Positions 9,314 to 17,948 of a stretch of 64,000 nt of DNA are shown in pieces. Source of the DNA: JAGQYH01 sp041393015 (lineage in GTDB: Bacteria; Bacteroidota; Bacteroidia; Chitinophagales; JADIYW01); assembly GCA_041393015.1 (NCBI GenBank), contig JAWKKV010000009.1, forward strand, positions 135,337 through 199,336, given 5' to 3'. Position 1 is the first letter of the stretch. The number at the start of each line of letters is the position of its first letter. A model generated the notes under the pieces. The model had not been told where the DNA came from and ran no database searches. It saw nothing but the letters and a program-made list of their open reading frames with translations. The position numbers and the translations under genes are program-made.

Positions 9314-11842
9314 ATGAAAAATGAAGCTCATGCTAGAATAAAAATAAACCAACTGCTCCAAGAAGCGGGATGGAGATTCTTTGATGATGAGAATGGGAAA
9401 GCTAATATTCTCCTTGAAAACCATGTAAAAATTAGTCAAACAGAAATTGATGCATGGGGAAATGACTACGAAAATATTACGTCCGGATCGCTGGACTTTT
9501 TATTAATGGATAGCAATAACAAGCCTATTTGTGTGCTTGAAGCTAAAAAAGAAGGTCTACATCCACTGGTTGCTAAAGAACAAGCAAGAAAATATGCTAA
9601 AACAGTTGGGGCACAATTCATTATTCTTTCAAATGGTATCGTTCATTATTTATGGAATTTAGAAAAAGGGAACCCAAAACCAATCTTTAAATTTCCTTCT
9701 CCAATGGAAATTGGAGCTATCAAAGAATGGGAACCTGACCGAAACTCATTGGCCAACGAACCAATAAAAAATGATTTTATTGCAATCGTTCAAATGCCAG
9801 ATTATGCCGAAAGACCTGAATGGACTGGAGATTTAGCGAGCAGTAAAGACTTTATCTGGAATAATGGATTGCGATTTTTACGTCCTTATCAACTGAGCGC
9901 TATTCAGCAATTACAAAAAGCTGTAGCCAATGGCAAGGACCGTTTCTTATTTGAAATGGCTACAGGAACAGGTAAAACTTTGACTTCTGCTGCTGTTATT
10001 CGATTATTCTTACGAACTGAAAATGCAAGGCGTGTTTTATTTTTGGTGGACAGATTAGAATTAGAAGACCAAGCTTGGAAAGCCTTTACCAATTACCTAA
10101 AACCTGACTACTCCACTTTCATTTATAAAGAACATAAAAGCGATTGGCGAAAGGCTGACATTGTAGTAACAACAATTCAATCTTTGATGTTCGACAATAA
10201 ATATCGATACGAATTTTCGCCAACTGATTTTGATTTGATTATTTCAGATGAATCTCATCGTTCCATTTCAGGAAATGCAAGAGCCGTTTTTGAATATTTT
10301 TATGGTTATAAATTAGGCTTAACCGCCACTCCAAAAGACTATCTGAAAAGTGTTGACATCAATAAAGTTAGAGAGAATGACCCAAGAGAAATTGAAAGAA
10401 GAATGCTGCGTGATACCTATACCACTTTTGGTTGCGAAGGTGGCGAACCAACTTATCGCTATTCCTTAATTGATGGCGTAAAGGATGGATTTTTAATTAA
10501 CCCTAAAGTGATAGATGCACGAACTGAAATTACTACACAATTACTTTCGGATGAAGGCTATGCAGTGGCAGTAGCTACTGAAGAAGGCGAAGCAACAGAA
10601 ACCTTTATATCTCGCGATTTCGAAAAGAAATTTTTCTCAGAAAAAACCAATAGAGTTTTTTGTACCACTTTTCTAGAAAATGCCTTACGAGATCCCATCA
10701 CGAAGGAAATTGGAAAAACAATCATTTTTGCCGTAAGTCAAAACCATGCTCGAAAACTAACCGAGATTTTAAATGAGTTCGCAGAACAACTTTATCCAAA
10801 CAAATACAATTCCGATTTTGCTGTGCAAGTAACTTCTCAAGTGGGCGATGCTCAACAAATGACCATCAATTTCACTAATAACAATCTCAATGGTAAAACC
10901 ACTTGGTTAGAAGGATATAAATCTTCTAAAACACGAATTTGTGTAACCGTTGGCATGATGACCACTGGTTATGACTGCCCCGACCTTCTTAACTTGTGCA
11001 TGATGCGCCCTATATTTAGTCCGGCTGATTTCGTTCAAATTAAAGGCAGAGGAACACGAAAAAACACTTTTGATTTTAAACACAAAAACGAATTAGGGGA
11101 AGAAGAAATCGTGCAACACGAAAAGAAATTCTTTAAGCTTTTCGACTTCTTTGCCAACTGCGAATATTTTGAAGAAAAGTTTGATTACGATGAAAAATTA
11201 AGTCTTCCCAAACCCAAAACTGGCGGAGGTGAAGGCGGTAGCGTAGGTATTGATATTGATAAATACACCAGTTTCAAACCCGACCCTCTTAAAATGTTAA
11301 AGGAAGAGGATATTGGCTATGCTGGGATGAAGATTGATCGCATGCTCTTTCAAAAATTTGAGAATAGAGTTAAAATGGACGACATTATTAAAAAACATGT
11401 AGAATTGGGTAATTGGGAATATGTCATCAGCCACATTCAAAGTGAGATTTTTGATAAACCCAATGAATATTTTAGTTTAGACAAATTGCGAAAAGCAGCT
11501 AAAATAGATCGTAAGGTTTCCATTCGTGAAGTAGTAGAAAAAGTCTTTGGTATCATTCCAAAATTTAAATCGAAAGACGAAATGCTGGAAGAAGAGTTTG
11601 ATAAGTTTATCTCTATCTATCCGCCCGAAGAAGATGTAAACCTTAGAGCGCTCAAATATTTCTTTAAAGCTTACATCGTGGATCAAGATATTCGCCAAAT
11701 TATAGAGGCGAAGGATTTTCATGCCTTACAAACCAATCCTACATTAACAATTTCTCAGTTTAAAGAAGTGGCAGCTAAATACAGAGAAGTAATACCTTTA
11801 TACATTAAAGATTACATCAAATTAGAGCAGTTTGCTGCTTAG
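9314..11842 (+). CDS. hsdR: Type I restriction enzyme R subunit (helicase-nuclease)
   Basis: 842 residues. The N-terminal PD-(D/E)xK nuclease shows Asp61 (SLDFLLMD) and Glu76-x-Lys78 (VLEAKKEG). The helicase motor has Walker A (MATGTGKT, about residue 215), DESH (about 311), the superfamily-2 motif TATP, and motif VI (QIKGRGTRKN, about 574). The C-terminal part resembles the EcoEI R C-terminal domain. It would translocate and cut DNA lacking the HsdM/HsdS methylation pattern. The gene looks intact. Its stop codon lies at the edge of a REP-like palindrome (11842), so the insertion may have set the C-terminus. Confidence 0.93.
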   Translation: MKNEAHARIKINQLLQEAGWRFFDDENGKANILLENHVKISQTEIDAWGNDYENITSGSLDFLLMDSNNKPICVLEAKKEGLHPLVAKEQARKYAKTVGAQFIILSNGIVHYLWNLEKGNPKPIFKFPSPMEIGAIKEWEPDRNSLANEPIKNDFIAIVQMPDYAERPEWTGDLASSKDFIWNNGLRFLRPYQLSAIQQLQKAVANGKDRFLFEMATGTGKTLTSAAVIRLFLRTENARRVLFLVDRLELEDQAWKAFTNYLKPDYSTFIYKEHKSDWRKADIVVTTIQSLMFDNKYRYEFSPTDFDLIISDESHRSISGNARAVFEYFYGYKLGLTATPKDYLKSVDINKVRENDPREIERRMLRDTYTTFGCEGGEPTYRYSLIDGVKDGFLINPKVIDARTEITTQLLSDEGYAVAVATEEGEATETFISRDFEKKFFSEKTNRVFCTTFLENALRDPITKEIGKTIIFAVSQNHARKLTEILNEFAEQLYPNKYNSDFAVQVTSQVGDAQQMTINFTNNNLNGKTTWLEGYKSSKTRICVTVGMMTTGYDCPDLLNLCMMRPIFSPADFVQIKGRGTRKNTFDFKHKNELGEEEIVQHEKKFFKLFDFFANCEYFEEKFDYDEKLSLPKPKTGGGEGGSVGIDIDKYTSFKPDPLKMLKEEDIGYAGMKIDRMLFQKFENRVKMDDIIKKHVELGNWEYVISHIQSEIFDKPNEYFSLDKLRKAAKIDRKVSIREVVEKVFGIIPKFKSKDEMLEEEFDKFISIYPPEEDVNLRALKYFFKAYIVDQDIRQIIEAKDFHALQTNPTLTISQFKEVAAKYREVIPLYIKDYIKLEQFAA

Positions 11843-11868
11843 GCTTCGACTCCGCTCAGCCTGACACA
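11842..11868 (-). repeat. REP-like palindrome copy A
   Basis: On the minus strand it reads TGTCAGGCTGAGCGGAGTCG then AAGCC, matching copy C inside hsdM. It touches the hsdR stop codon and precedes the GIY-YIG gene by 7 nt. Elements with the core CTGAGCGGAGTCGAAG are, to my knowledge, dispersed repeats in many Bacteroidota genomes. Confidence 0.75.
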
Positions 11869-11875
11869 GCAAAAA

Positions 11876-12256
11876 ATGACACGGCAAATAAAAACAGAAA
11901 CGTTGAAAATATACTATGTCTACATATTAAAATGTTCTGATAACAGTTATTATACTGGTGTAACAAACGATATTGATAGAAGATTAATTGAACATCAAAC
12001 AGGTATTAATCCTAAAGCATATACGCATAATAGAAGACCGGTAGAATTAGTTTTCCATTACCAATTCAATGATATTAATCAAGCAATTGCATTTGAAAAA
12101 CAAGTAAAAGGGTGGAATAGAAAAAAGAAAGAAGCCTTAATAAATGATAAATGGGAATTATTACCTAGCTTATCCGAATGCAAAAATCAAACTAGTCATA
12201 AAAATTATTTGAGCGGTCAGCGGGAGCGAAGTCGAAGGGAAAGCGAAGATAATTGA
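11876..12256 (+). CDS. Small GIY-YIG nuclease-domain protein
   Basis: 126 residues. The GIY-YIG core is YVYILKCSDNSYYTGVT, with the following Arg (DIDRRLIEH) and the later Glu (AIAFEKQVKGW) in the expected catalytic places, as in the small YhbQ/UvrC-like single-domain family. It separates hsdR from hsdM, an unusual place for a restriction-unrelated gene. Its last 14 or so residues (SGQRERSRRESEDN) are encoded by a REP-like sequence, so the natural C-terminus is probably near residue 110. The gene sits between two inverted REP copies and may have arrived with them. Confidence 0.8.
   Translation: MTRQIKTETLKIYYVYILKCSDNSYYTGVTNDIDRRLIEHQTGINPKAYTHNRRPVELVFHYQFNDINQAIAFEKQVKGWNRKKKEALINDKWELLPSLSECKNQTSHKNYLSGQRERSRRESEDN
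12217..12239 (+). repeat. REP-like palindrome copy B, degenerate
   Basis: GTCAGCGGGAGCGAAGTCGA followed by AGG aligns with copy C (GTCACCCTGAGCGGAGTCGA then AGG) at about 20 of 24 positions. It lies within the 3' end of the GIY-YIG reading frame and is in the opposite orientation to copy A, so A and B bracket that gene as inverted repeats. Confidence 0.55.
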
Positions 12257-12273
12257 TGTAACCATAAGAAAAT

Positions 12274-13908
12274 ATGTTAGATACACTTACCAAAAAAAGA
12301 ATTGACGATTGCAGAGATATATTAGTGGGCAAACTGCCTGACCCAAAAGCACAAATTGAGCAAATCACTATTGGCTTGATTTATAAGTTCATGGACGACA
12401 TGGACAAAGAAGCGATTGAATTAGGTGGAAAAGCAAAATTCTTTTCAGATGAATATGCAAAATACAGTTGGGATAGCCTGTTTGATACCAAAGTAACCGC
12501 AACTGAAATGCTGAACTTATACTCGGAAGCCATTATCAGCATGGATAAAAACCCCAACATTCCAGAGCTGTTTAGAAACATTTTCAAAAATGCATTTTTA
12601 CCCTATCGCGATCCGGAAACCTTAAAACTGTTTCTAAAAACCATCGGCGAATTTGAATATACCCACAGCGAAAAATTAGGCGATGCCTTTGAATATTTGC
12701 TTTCTGTAATGGGCAGCCAAGGCGATGCAGGACAATTTAGAACACCAAGACATATCATTGACTTTCTAGTCGCCTGTGTCGACCCCAGCAAGACAGATAC
12801 TATTTTAGACCCGGCATGCGGCACCGCAGGATTTTTAATTTCCGCTTTCAAACACATTAAAAACAAAGCAGAACAAGGCATCAATAAAATAAGTAGTAAA
12901 GGTGTCAGCCTAACAAGTGAGAAGGGTGTCAGCCTGAAAAGTGAGAAGAGTGCCAGTCTGAAAAGTGAGAAGGGTGTCAGTCTGAAAAGTGAGAAGGGTG
13001 TCACCCTGAGCGGAGTCGAAGGGTTGACACCCGACGAACGCAAAAAACTCATACAAAACTTCGTAGGCTACGACATCTCACCCGACATGGTGCGATTGAG
13101 TTTAGTGAATTTGTACTTACATGGTTTCTCCGACCCACATATTTGGGAATACGATACCTTAAGCAGCGAAGACCGTTGGAACGAAAGTTTTGATGTAGTA
13201 TTAGCGAATCCACCTTTTATGAGCCCGAAAGGAGGCATCCGCCCACATAAGAAATTTACCATTAGCAGCAATAGAAGCGAAGTGCTTTTTGTGGATTATA
13301 TAGCCGAACACCTCAACCCGAAAGGGCGAGCAGGCATTATTGTGCCCGAAGGCGTAATATTTCAAAGTGGCAAAGCCTATAAAGAGCTGCGTAAAATGTT
13401 GGTAGACAATTACCTCTATGCCGTAGTAAGTTTACCCGCAGGCGTTTTTAACCCATATAGTGGTGTAAAAACCTCCATTTTATTGATGGATAAAGATTTT
13501 GCTAAAAAGACGGATGATATTCTATTTGTAAAAATTGACAACGATGGTTATGGCTTAGGCGCACAACGAAATGAGATAAAAGGCGGACAGTTGGAAGATG
13601 CCATTGAATTGTTGCATCAATTTAAACAAAGAAATACTGAATTTATTTCAGCATCTGCCCTAGCTCATGCTGTACCCAAAACAGAAATTGCAAAAAATGG
13701 GGATTATAATTTGAGTGGGGAAAGGTATAAGAATATTCAAGATTTATCTTCAATAAAATATGAAATAGTAGAAATTGGTGAAGTTTTTAATACTTCTTCT
13801 GGCGGAACTCCTTTAAAAAGCAAAGAAGAATATTACACAAACGGGACAATACCTTGGCTTAGGAGCGGTGAAGTCGTTCAGGGTTATATTACTTCTTCGA
13901 ACTATTGA
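12274..13908 (+). CDS. hsdM: Type I restriction-modification M subunit, running into an S subunit
   Basis: The 544-residue frame holds the HsdM N-terminal helical domain (about 1-125) and the N6-adenine methylase domain with motif I DPACGTAGFLI (about 180) and motif IV NPPF (about 312). The region after GDYNLSGERY is already HsdS-like (YEIVEIGEVFNTSSGGTP), so M and S were one polypeptide of about 860 codons. The frame is now cut by a TGA at 13906-13908 caused by a one-base loss. Between motifs I and II the protein carries five tandem 8-residue repeats (GVSLKSEK type) encoded by REP-related DNA. The methylase fold may tolerate this loop, but the missing S part would leave it without specificity unless another S exists. 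Confidence 0.88.
   Translation: MLDTLTKKRIDDCRDILVGKLPDPKAQIEQITIGLIYKFMDDMDKEAIELGGKAKFFSDEYAKYSWDSLFDTKVTATEMLNLYSEAIISMDKNPNIPELFRNIFKNAFLPYRDPETLKLFLKTIGEFEYTHSEKLGDAFEYLLSVMGSQGDAGQFRTPRHIIDFLVACVDPSKTDTILDPACGTAGFLISAFKHIKNKAEQGINKISSKGVSLTSEKGVSLKSEKSASLKSEKGVSLKSEKGVTLSGVEGLTPDERKKLIQNFVGYDISPDMVRLSLVNLYLHGFSDPHIWEYDTLSSEDRWNESFDVVLANPPFMSPKGGIRPHKKFTISSNRSEVLFVDYIAEHLNPKGRAGIIVPEGVIFQSGKAYKELRKMLVDNYLYAVVSLPAGVFNPYSGVKTSILLMDKDFAKKTDDILFVKIDNDGYGLGAQRNEIKGGQLEDAIELLHQFKQRNTEFISASALAHAVPKTEIAKNGDYNLSGERYKNIQDLSSIKYEIVEIGEVFNTSSGGTPLKSKEEYYTNGTIPWLRSGEVVQGYITSSNY
12901..13020 (+). repeat. Five tandem 24-nt repeats inside hsdM
   Basis: Units start at 12901, 12925, 12949, 12973 and 12997. 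They read GVSLTSEK, GVSLKSEK, SASLKSEK, GVSLKSEK and GVTLSGVE. The nucleotide unit begins GGTGTCAGCCTGAAAAGTGA and ends GAAG. The fifth unit is the REP-like palindrome itself, and the first four look like diverged forms of it. All keep the hsdM frame. Confidence 0.92.
12997..13031 (+). repeat. REP-like palindrome copy C, inside hsdM
   Basis: The element runs from GGTGTCACCC through GAGCGGAGTCGAA to GGGTTGACACC. Its ends pair (GGTGTCA-CCC with GGGT-TGACACC), and its core matches copy A exactly in reverse orientation. It is translated in frame as GVTLSGVEGLTP. Confidence 0.8.
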
Positions 13909-14855
13909 TTTCAAAAGAAGGGCTAAAAAACTCCTCGGCCAAAATGTTTCCAATTAATACTGTATTAGTTGCCATGTATGGCGCAACTGCAGGGCAAGTT
14001 GGAATCCTAAAATTTGAGGCTTCAACAAATCAGGCTGTATGTGGTATTCTTCCTAATGATAAGGCAATTCCTGAGTACCTATATCTAATCCTAAAATCTC
14101 AAAAGGAGTATTTAATTTCCTAAGTGGTGGTGGTGCTCAACCAAATATTTCACAAAAGATAATACGAGATTTAAAAACTCCCTCTCCCACCATTATCCAT
14201 ACAAGAAGAAATAGTAGCCGAAATAGAAGGCTATCAAAAAATAATTGATGGTGCCAAAGCTGTTGTAGATAATTACAAACCCAAAATTGATATTGACCCC
14301 GATTGGGAGATGGTGGAGTTGGGGGAAGTAGCAAATCCAGAGTATGGTTTCACTGAAAAAGCAAAGGATGAAGGAAATGCAAGGTTTATTAGAATTACTG
14401 ATGGTAGATCTGATGGAAAATTAATAACCACTGATGAATATATAAACCTAACTAAAGCAGCACAAAAAGTATTGTAAAGCGTAATGATATTTTACTAGCT
14501 CGTACAGGTGCAACTTATGGCAAAACAATGATATATGAAGATGAGCTGGCTGTTTTTGCATCGTTTTTAATGCGCTAAATTTTGATATTGATAGAATATA
14601 TCCAAAATACTATTGGCGTTTGCTCAAAGTGAAGATTATATAAATCAATCAGCGTTGATGATTGGTGGTGGTCACACAATTCTAATGGAAATGCAGTATG
14701 TTAAAATAAAATTACCAATACCTCCAATCGAAACCCAACGCCAAATCGTTGCACAAATTGAAAAAGAGCAAGCTTTGGTCAATGCCAACAAACAATTGAT
14801 TGAAATTTTTGAGCAAAAAATTAAAGATAGAATTGCTAAAGTTTGGGGAGAATAG
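13905..14855 (+). pseudogene. hsdS: HsdS specificity domain, broken by six frameshifts
   Basis: The conceptual product contains two target-recognition domains, each with HsdS-like conserved ends (AMYGATAGQVGIL then LPLPPLSIQEEIVAEIE; LLARTGATYGKTMIYED then KLPIPPIETQRQIVAQIE). The frame changes near 13905, 14120, 14177, 14473, 14576 and 14619. Five are one-base losses and one (14177, in an A run) is a one-base gain; most lie in or beside T or A homopolymers. Corrected, it is continuous with hsdM and ends at TAG... no other stop before the TAG at 14853-14855. This is either genuine decay or consensus error in a hard-to-assemble S gene. No other long gene in the window shows such damage. Confidence 0.85.
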
Positions 14856-14875
14856 ATAACCGATAACAAAAAAAA

Positions 14876-14901
14876 GGGACAGCCCCACTACAGGCTATCC
14901 C
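14876..14901 (-). terminator. Intrinsic terminator of the TonB receptor gene
   Basis: GGGACAGCC and GGCTATCCC pair (one G-T type mismatch) around the loop CCACTACA. On the minus strand the hairpin is followed by an unbroken T run, so it ends the minus-strand transcript about 70 nt after that gene's stop. It may also stop leftover hsd transcription. Confidence 0.8.
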
Positions 14902-14970
14902 ACACTATAAAAACACAAGTTGAAAGATGGTGGCTTAAAAAGCGGACCATCTAATATTCTTTGATATTAA

Positions 14971-17841
14971 TTATCTAATGTTATAAGAGAATCCTAGCGC
15001 AAATGATGTACCTACAGAAAAACTTCTAAAAGTACCCGCCATTTCATCTAAATATTCATAGTTTAATTGGCTTCTTTGTCCTAAAAGGTTTCTGGCACTT
15101 AAGCTAATTTTCGCTTGATCTGTTTTTCCGAATGCTTGAGAAAACTTCACATCTAAATTATGGAACATTTGTTCGTAAACATCCGGAATATCTCCAATGC
15201 CAACAATCGCTAATGTTTTGCCTTTTACATTGTAGCTTACATTAAATTCTGTTCCAATTTCTACGTTGCTGTAACCAATACTAGCATTTACAGTATAGGG
15301 CGACTGTCCTAACAAGCTTCTGCTATTAGGTGCATCCACTCCTACTAATGTGTATTTTTCTTGTTGGTCTTCCGATAGGTTAATTTTAGATTGAACATAA
15401 GTAAAGTTCGCTCCTATTGCCAAATCGGTTAATTTATCATGGATAAAAGATAAGTTCTTTTTGAACTCTAATTCTACACCATATAAATCTGCTTGATCTC
15501 TATTCACCGCTGTTAGGTTGTAAGCACCGGCATTTTGTAAAGGCTCAATTTCAATTGGATTGAAGAACTTTTTATAGAATCCACTCACGGAAACCATTTC
15601 TCCTCTTCCAAAGAAATATTCCCATCTTACATCTGCATTATGGATATTGGTTTCCACTAGATTTAAGTTACCGTAAAACGTTGTTCCATCAATTGGGTTG
15701 TATAAAATGGATTCTGATTTCTCTCTAAAAGAAGGTCTAGCCAATGTTCTGCTATACGCCGCACGAATATTCATGCTTTCTGTAGCGTGGTAAACAAAAT
15801 TGGCCGACGGTAAAAACTGAACGCTGTTCAATACTCTTTCATCAATCACAGCGCCGGTTAATCTATTATTTCCTTTGTAGTTCATCATGGCGTACTCTAC
15901 TCTTAATCCACCAATAAATTTAAATTTCGGATGGAAAGGCAATTCTGTCATCGCATATCCGGCCACAATATTGATGGAACTACTGTATTTGTTTTCATCA
16001 TCTACTTGTACGTTTCTGATCAAATACCCTTCAGCATTGGTTGGCGAAACGATATTTTCAGACGCCAACATGTCATTCATGTTTTCAATTTCAGCTAATG
16101 CAGATGAAAAATTGTTGCTTTTACCAATAGAGACGGTATATGTTTCTCTATCTCTCTTTTTTATTGTGGTAGAGGCACCTATTTGGAATTTAGATTTTAA
16201 ACCTTTCCATTGTTTAAAAGGAATTTCAAAATCTACTTTTGAGTTATTGTTTCTTTCTTTCAACTTTCTATACACTTTATCCAAGTTAGAGCTACTGGTA
16301 AATAGTAATTGATCGTCTTGTAATACAAATTCTGAACTAGTTCTTTCAGGATTATTCACTGAGGTAAAGCTCAAGGCATACGCCCAATCGACTTTCACTT
16401 TATCATTGATTAAATGACTTCCAGAAGGCATTATATTGGCTATCATTCTTTGTGTATAATCTAAATCCGTAATCACACTGGTAAAACCATTTTCTTCGTA
16501 ATCGTTTTTGATAATTGAGTTCGCTAATTTCTCACCACTTTGAACGTGTAAATATTTTAAAGCGATCTTGTTATTGTTCTTTTTAATGGAACCGGAACCC
16601 ATCGCACTCCATAAAGAAGTATTAACGCCTACTTTTCCCTCTCTAGAAATGTCCTCAATTAGAGAATAGCCTTGCTCGTTATTTTCAGAGATGATACGAA
16701 TGTCTGATTGCTTTTGATCCGGTCTAAAATCAAAAGTATTTTTATAATTTAAAGCCACTACGTAACCTATCTTTAGATCGTTTTTATCAATCTGGTTCCC
16801 TGCACTAATAGCATAGCTTTGATCTAGAAAATTATTGCTTTCTTCCGCAGCAATCTCTTTATTTAAGTTGTTGGTATTGTAAAAAATCTCTGCCGGAATA
16901 TCTCTATTAGGCTCATAAAATTTTGAAAAAGGAAGTGCTCTACTTTTTGATCCTAAAGCCACAGCATCTGCTTTGCTGCCATTGTAAAGAATAAAATCAT
17001 CTCTAAAATGTGTTTTGGTATCGTAACCTAAAGAACCGGAGAAGTTAACGTATTTAGAAGTTGGAAAATCCATGGTCTTCACATCTACCATTCCACCGGT
17101 AAAATCGCCCGGTAAGTTAGGCGTGAAAGTTTTATATACTAAGATGTTATCAATTACATTGGTGGGAAAAATATCCATTTGAACGGTATTTTTTTCAGGA
17201 TCTAAACCGGGAATTTCCATTCCATTTAAGATGGATTTAGAATATCTATCGCCTAAACCTCTTACATAAATGTATTTTCCGCCTTCAATAGAAACACCTG
17301 ATACTCTTTTAATAGCAGAAGCCGCATCACTATCGCCCGTTTTGCCAAAAGTTTGAGAAGAAATACCGTTGATTAAGTTACCCGATTTCTTTTGGATGGT
17401 AAACATAGCCGTTTCTGTATTGGTTACAGCTCTAGCTGTTACGACAACTTGTTGCAACATTTGCTCATCAGATTGCATTCTAACATCCATAACGAACACT
17501 TGCTTACCAATTAAATTGATATGTTCTGCTTTATAAGATGCAAATGAAACATAGCTATATACTAAGGTATAGTCGCCTGGTTTTACTTTTAAGGTGTAAT
17601 TACCATCAATATCGGTGGTTGTTCCTATTGTGGTTCCTTCAATCACCACGTTTACGCCAATTAGTGTTTCACCGGTTTCATCATCAATTACGGTTCCTCT
17701 AATAGTGGCTAATACATCGCTATCGCTTGTTGATTTTTTTTCTTCTCCATCGTAGTTAATCTGCGAATAGAGATTGTTTTGCCCTATGCTTCCTATCGTG
17801 AAGAGAAAGGATAAGGCTAAGAATAAGATTTGTGATTTCAT
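14971..17841 (-). CDS. TonB-dependent outer membrane receptor with CarboxypepD_reg domain
   Basis: 956 residues. Signal peptide (about 1-20), then a carboxypeptidase regulatory-like domain (about 45-125, IRGTVIDDETGETLIGVNVV), a plug domain (about 140-255, with VSGVSIEGGKYIYVRGLGDR), and a long beta barrel with many alternating aromatic strands. Such receptors take up large or scarce ligands using TonB energy. No SusD-like partner follows, so it is not a SusCD pair. The partner is more likely the beta-helix lipoprotein encoded just upstream (107-nt gap that contains a hairpin). The ligand is not identifiable. Confidence 0.9.
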   Translation of the reverse strand: MKSQILFLALSFLFTIGSIGQNNLYSQINYDGEEKKSTSDSDVLATIRGTVIDDETGETLIGVNVVIEGTTIGTTTDIDGNYTLKVKPGDYTLVYSYVSFASYKAEHINLIGKQVFVMDVRMQSDEQMLQQVVVTARAVTNTETAMFTIQKKSGNLINGISSQTFGKTGDSDAASAIKRVSGVSIEGGKYIYVRGLGDRYSKSILNGMEIPGLDPEKNTVQMDIFPTNVIDNILVYKTFTPNLPGDFTGGMVDVKTMDFPTSKYVNFSGSLGYDTKTHFRDDFILYNGSKADAVALGSKSRALPFSKFYEPNRDIPAEIFYNTNNLNKEIAAEESNNFLDQSYAISAGNQIDKNDLKIGYVVALNYKNTFDFRPDQKQSDIRIISENNEQGYSLIEDISREGKVGVNTSLWSAMGSGSIKKNNNKIALKYLHVQSGEKLANSIIKNDYEENGFTSVITDLDYTQRMIANIMPSGSHLINDKVKVDWAYALSFTSVNNPERTSSEFVLQDDQLLFTSSSNLDKVYRKLKERNNNSKVDFEIPFKQWKGLKSKFQIGASTTIKKRDRETYTVSIGKSNNFSSALAEIENMNDMLASENIVSPTNAEGYLIRNVQVDDENKYSSSINIVAGYAMTELPFHPKFKFIGGLRVEYAMMNYKGNNRLTGAVIDERVLNSVQFLPSANFVYHATESMNIRAAYSRTLARPSFREKSESILYNPIDGTTFYGNLNLVETNIHNADVRWEYFFGRGEMVSVSGFYKKFFNPIEIEPLQNAGAYNLTAVNRDQADLYGVELEFKKNLSFIHDKLTDLAIGANFTYVQSKINLSEDQQEKYTLVGVDAPNSRSLLGQSPYTVNASIGYSNVEIGTEFNVSYNVKGKTLAIVGIGDIPDVYEQMFHNLDVKFSQAFGKTDQAKISLSARNLLGQRSQLNYEYLDEMAGTFRSFSVGTSFALGFSYNIR

Positions 17842-17900
17842 TTTTGTGTGTTTTATAGTTAATTAGTGAGTATGTAATTCTTATAGTTTGTTTTTAAAGT

Positions 17901-17937
17901 AATGGCACTTGAATTCTGAGAGAAACCAAGTGCCATT
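17901..17937 (-). terminator. Hairpin between the beta-helix lipoprotein and the TonB receptor genes
   Basis: AATGGCACTTG (17901-17911) and CAAGTGCCATT (17927-17937) are perfect 11-bp complements around a 15-nt loop, 12 nt after the lipoprotein stop in the transcribed (minus) direction and followed by ACTTTAAAAA. It looks like a partial terminator or processing stem that could lower receptor mRNA relative to lipoprotein mRNA. Confidence 0.7.
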
Positions 17938-17948
17938 GGGACCTGTCA

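Noticed and set aside
12901..13031. Short CRISPR-like array
   Set aside because: Repeats are contiguous with no unique spacers, are in frame inside hsdM and no cas genes are present.
12603..13052. 149-codon minus-strand frame over hsdM
   Set aside because: Low-complexity Leu/Phe/Ser repeats are the complement of the 24-nt array; hsdM on the plus strand has all family motifs.
15887..16312. 141-codon plus-strand frame inside the TonB receptor
   Set aside because: Antisense shadow of the barrel-coding region; no domain or start signal.
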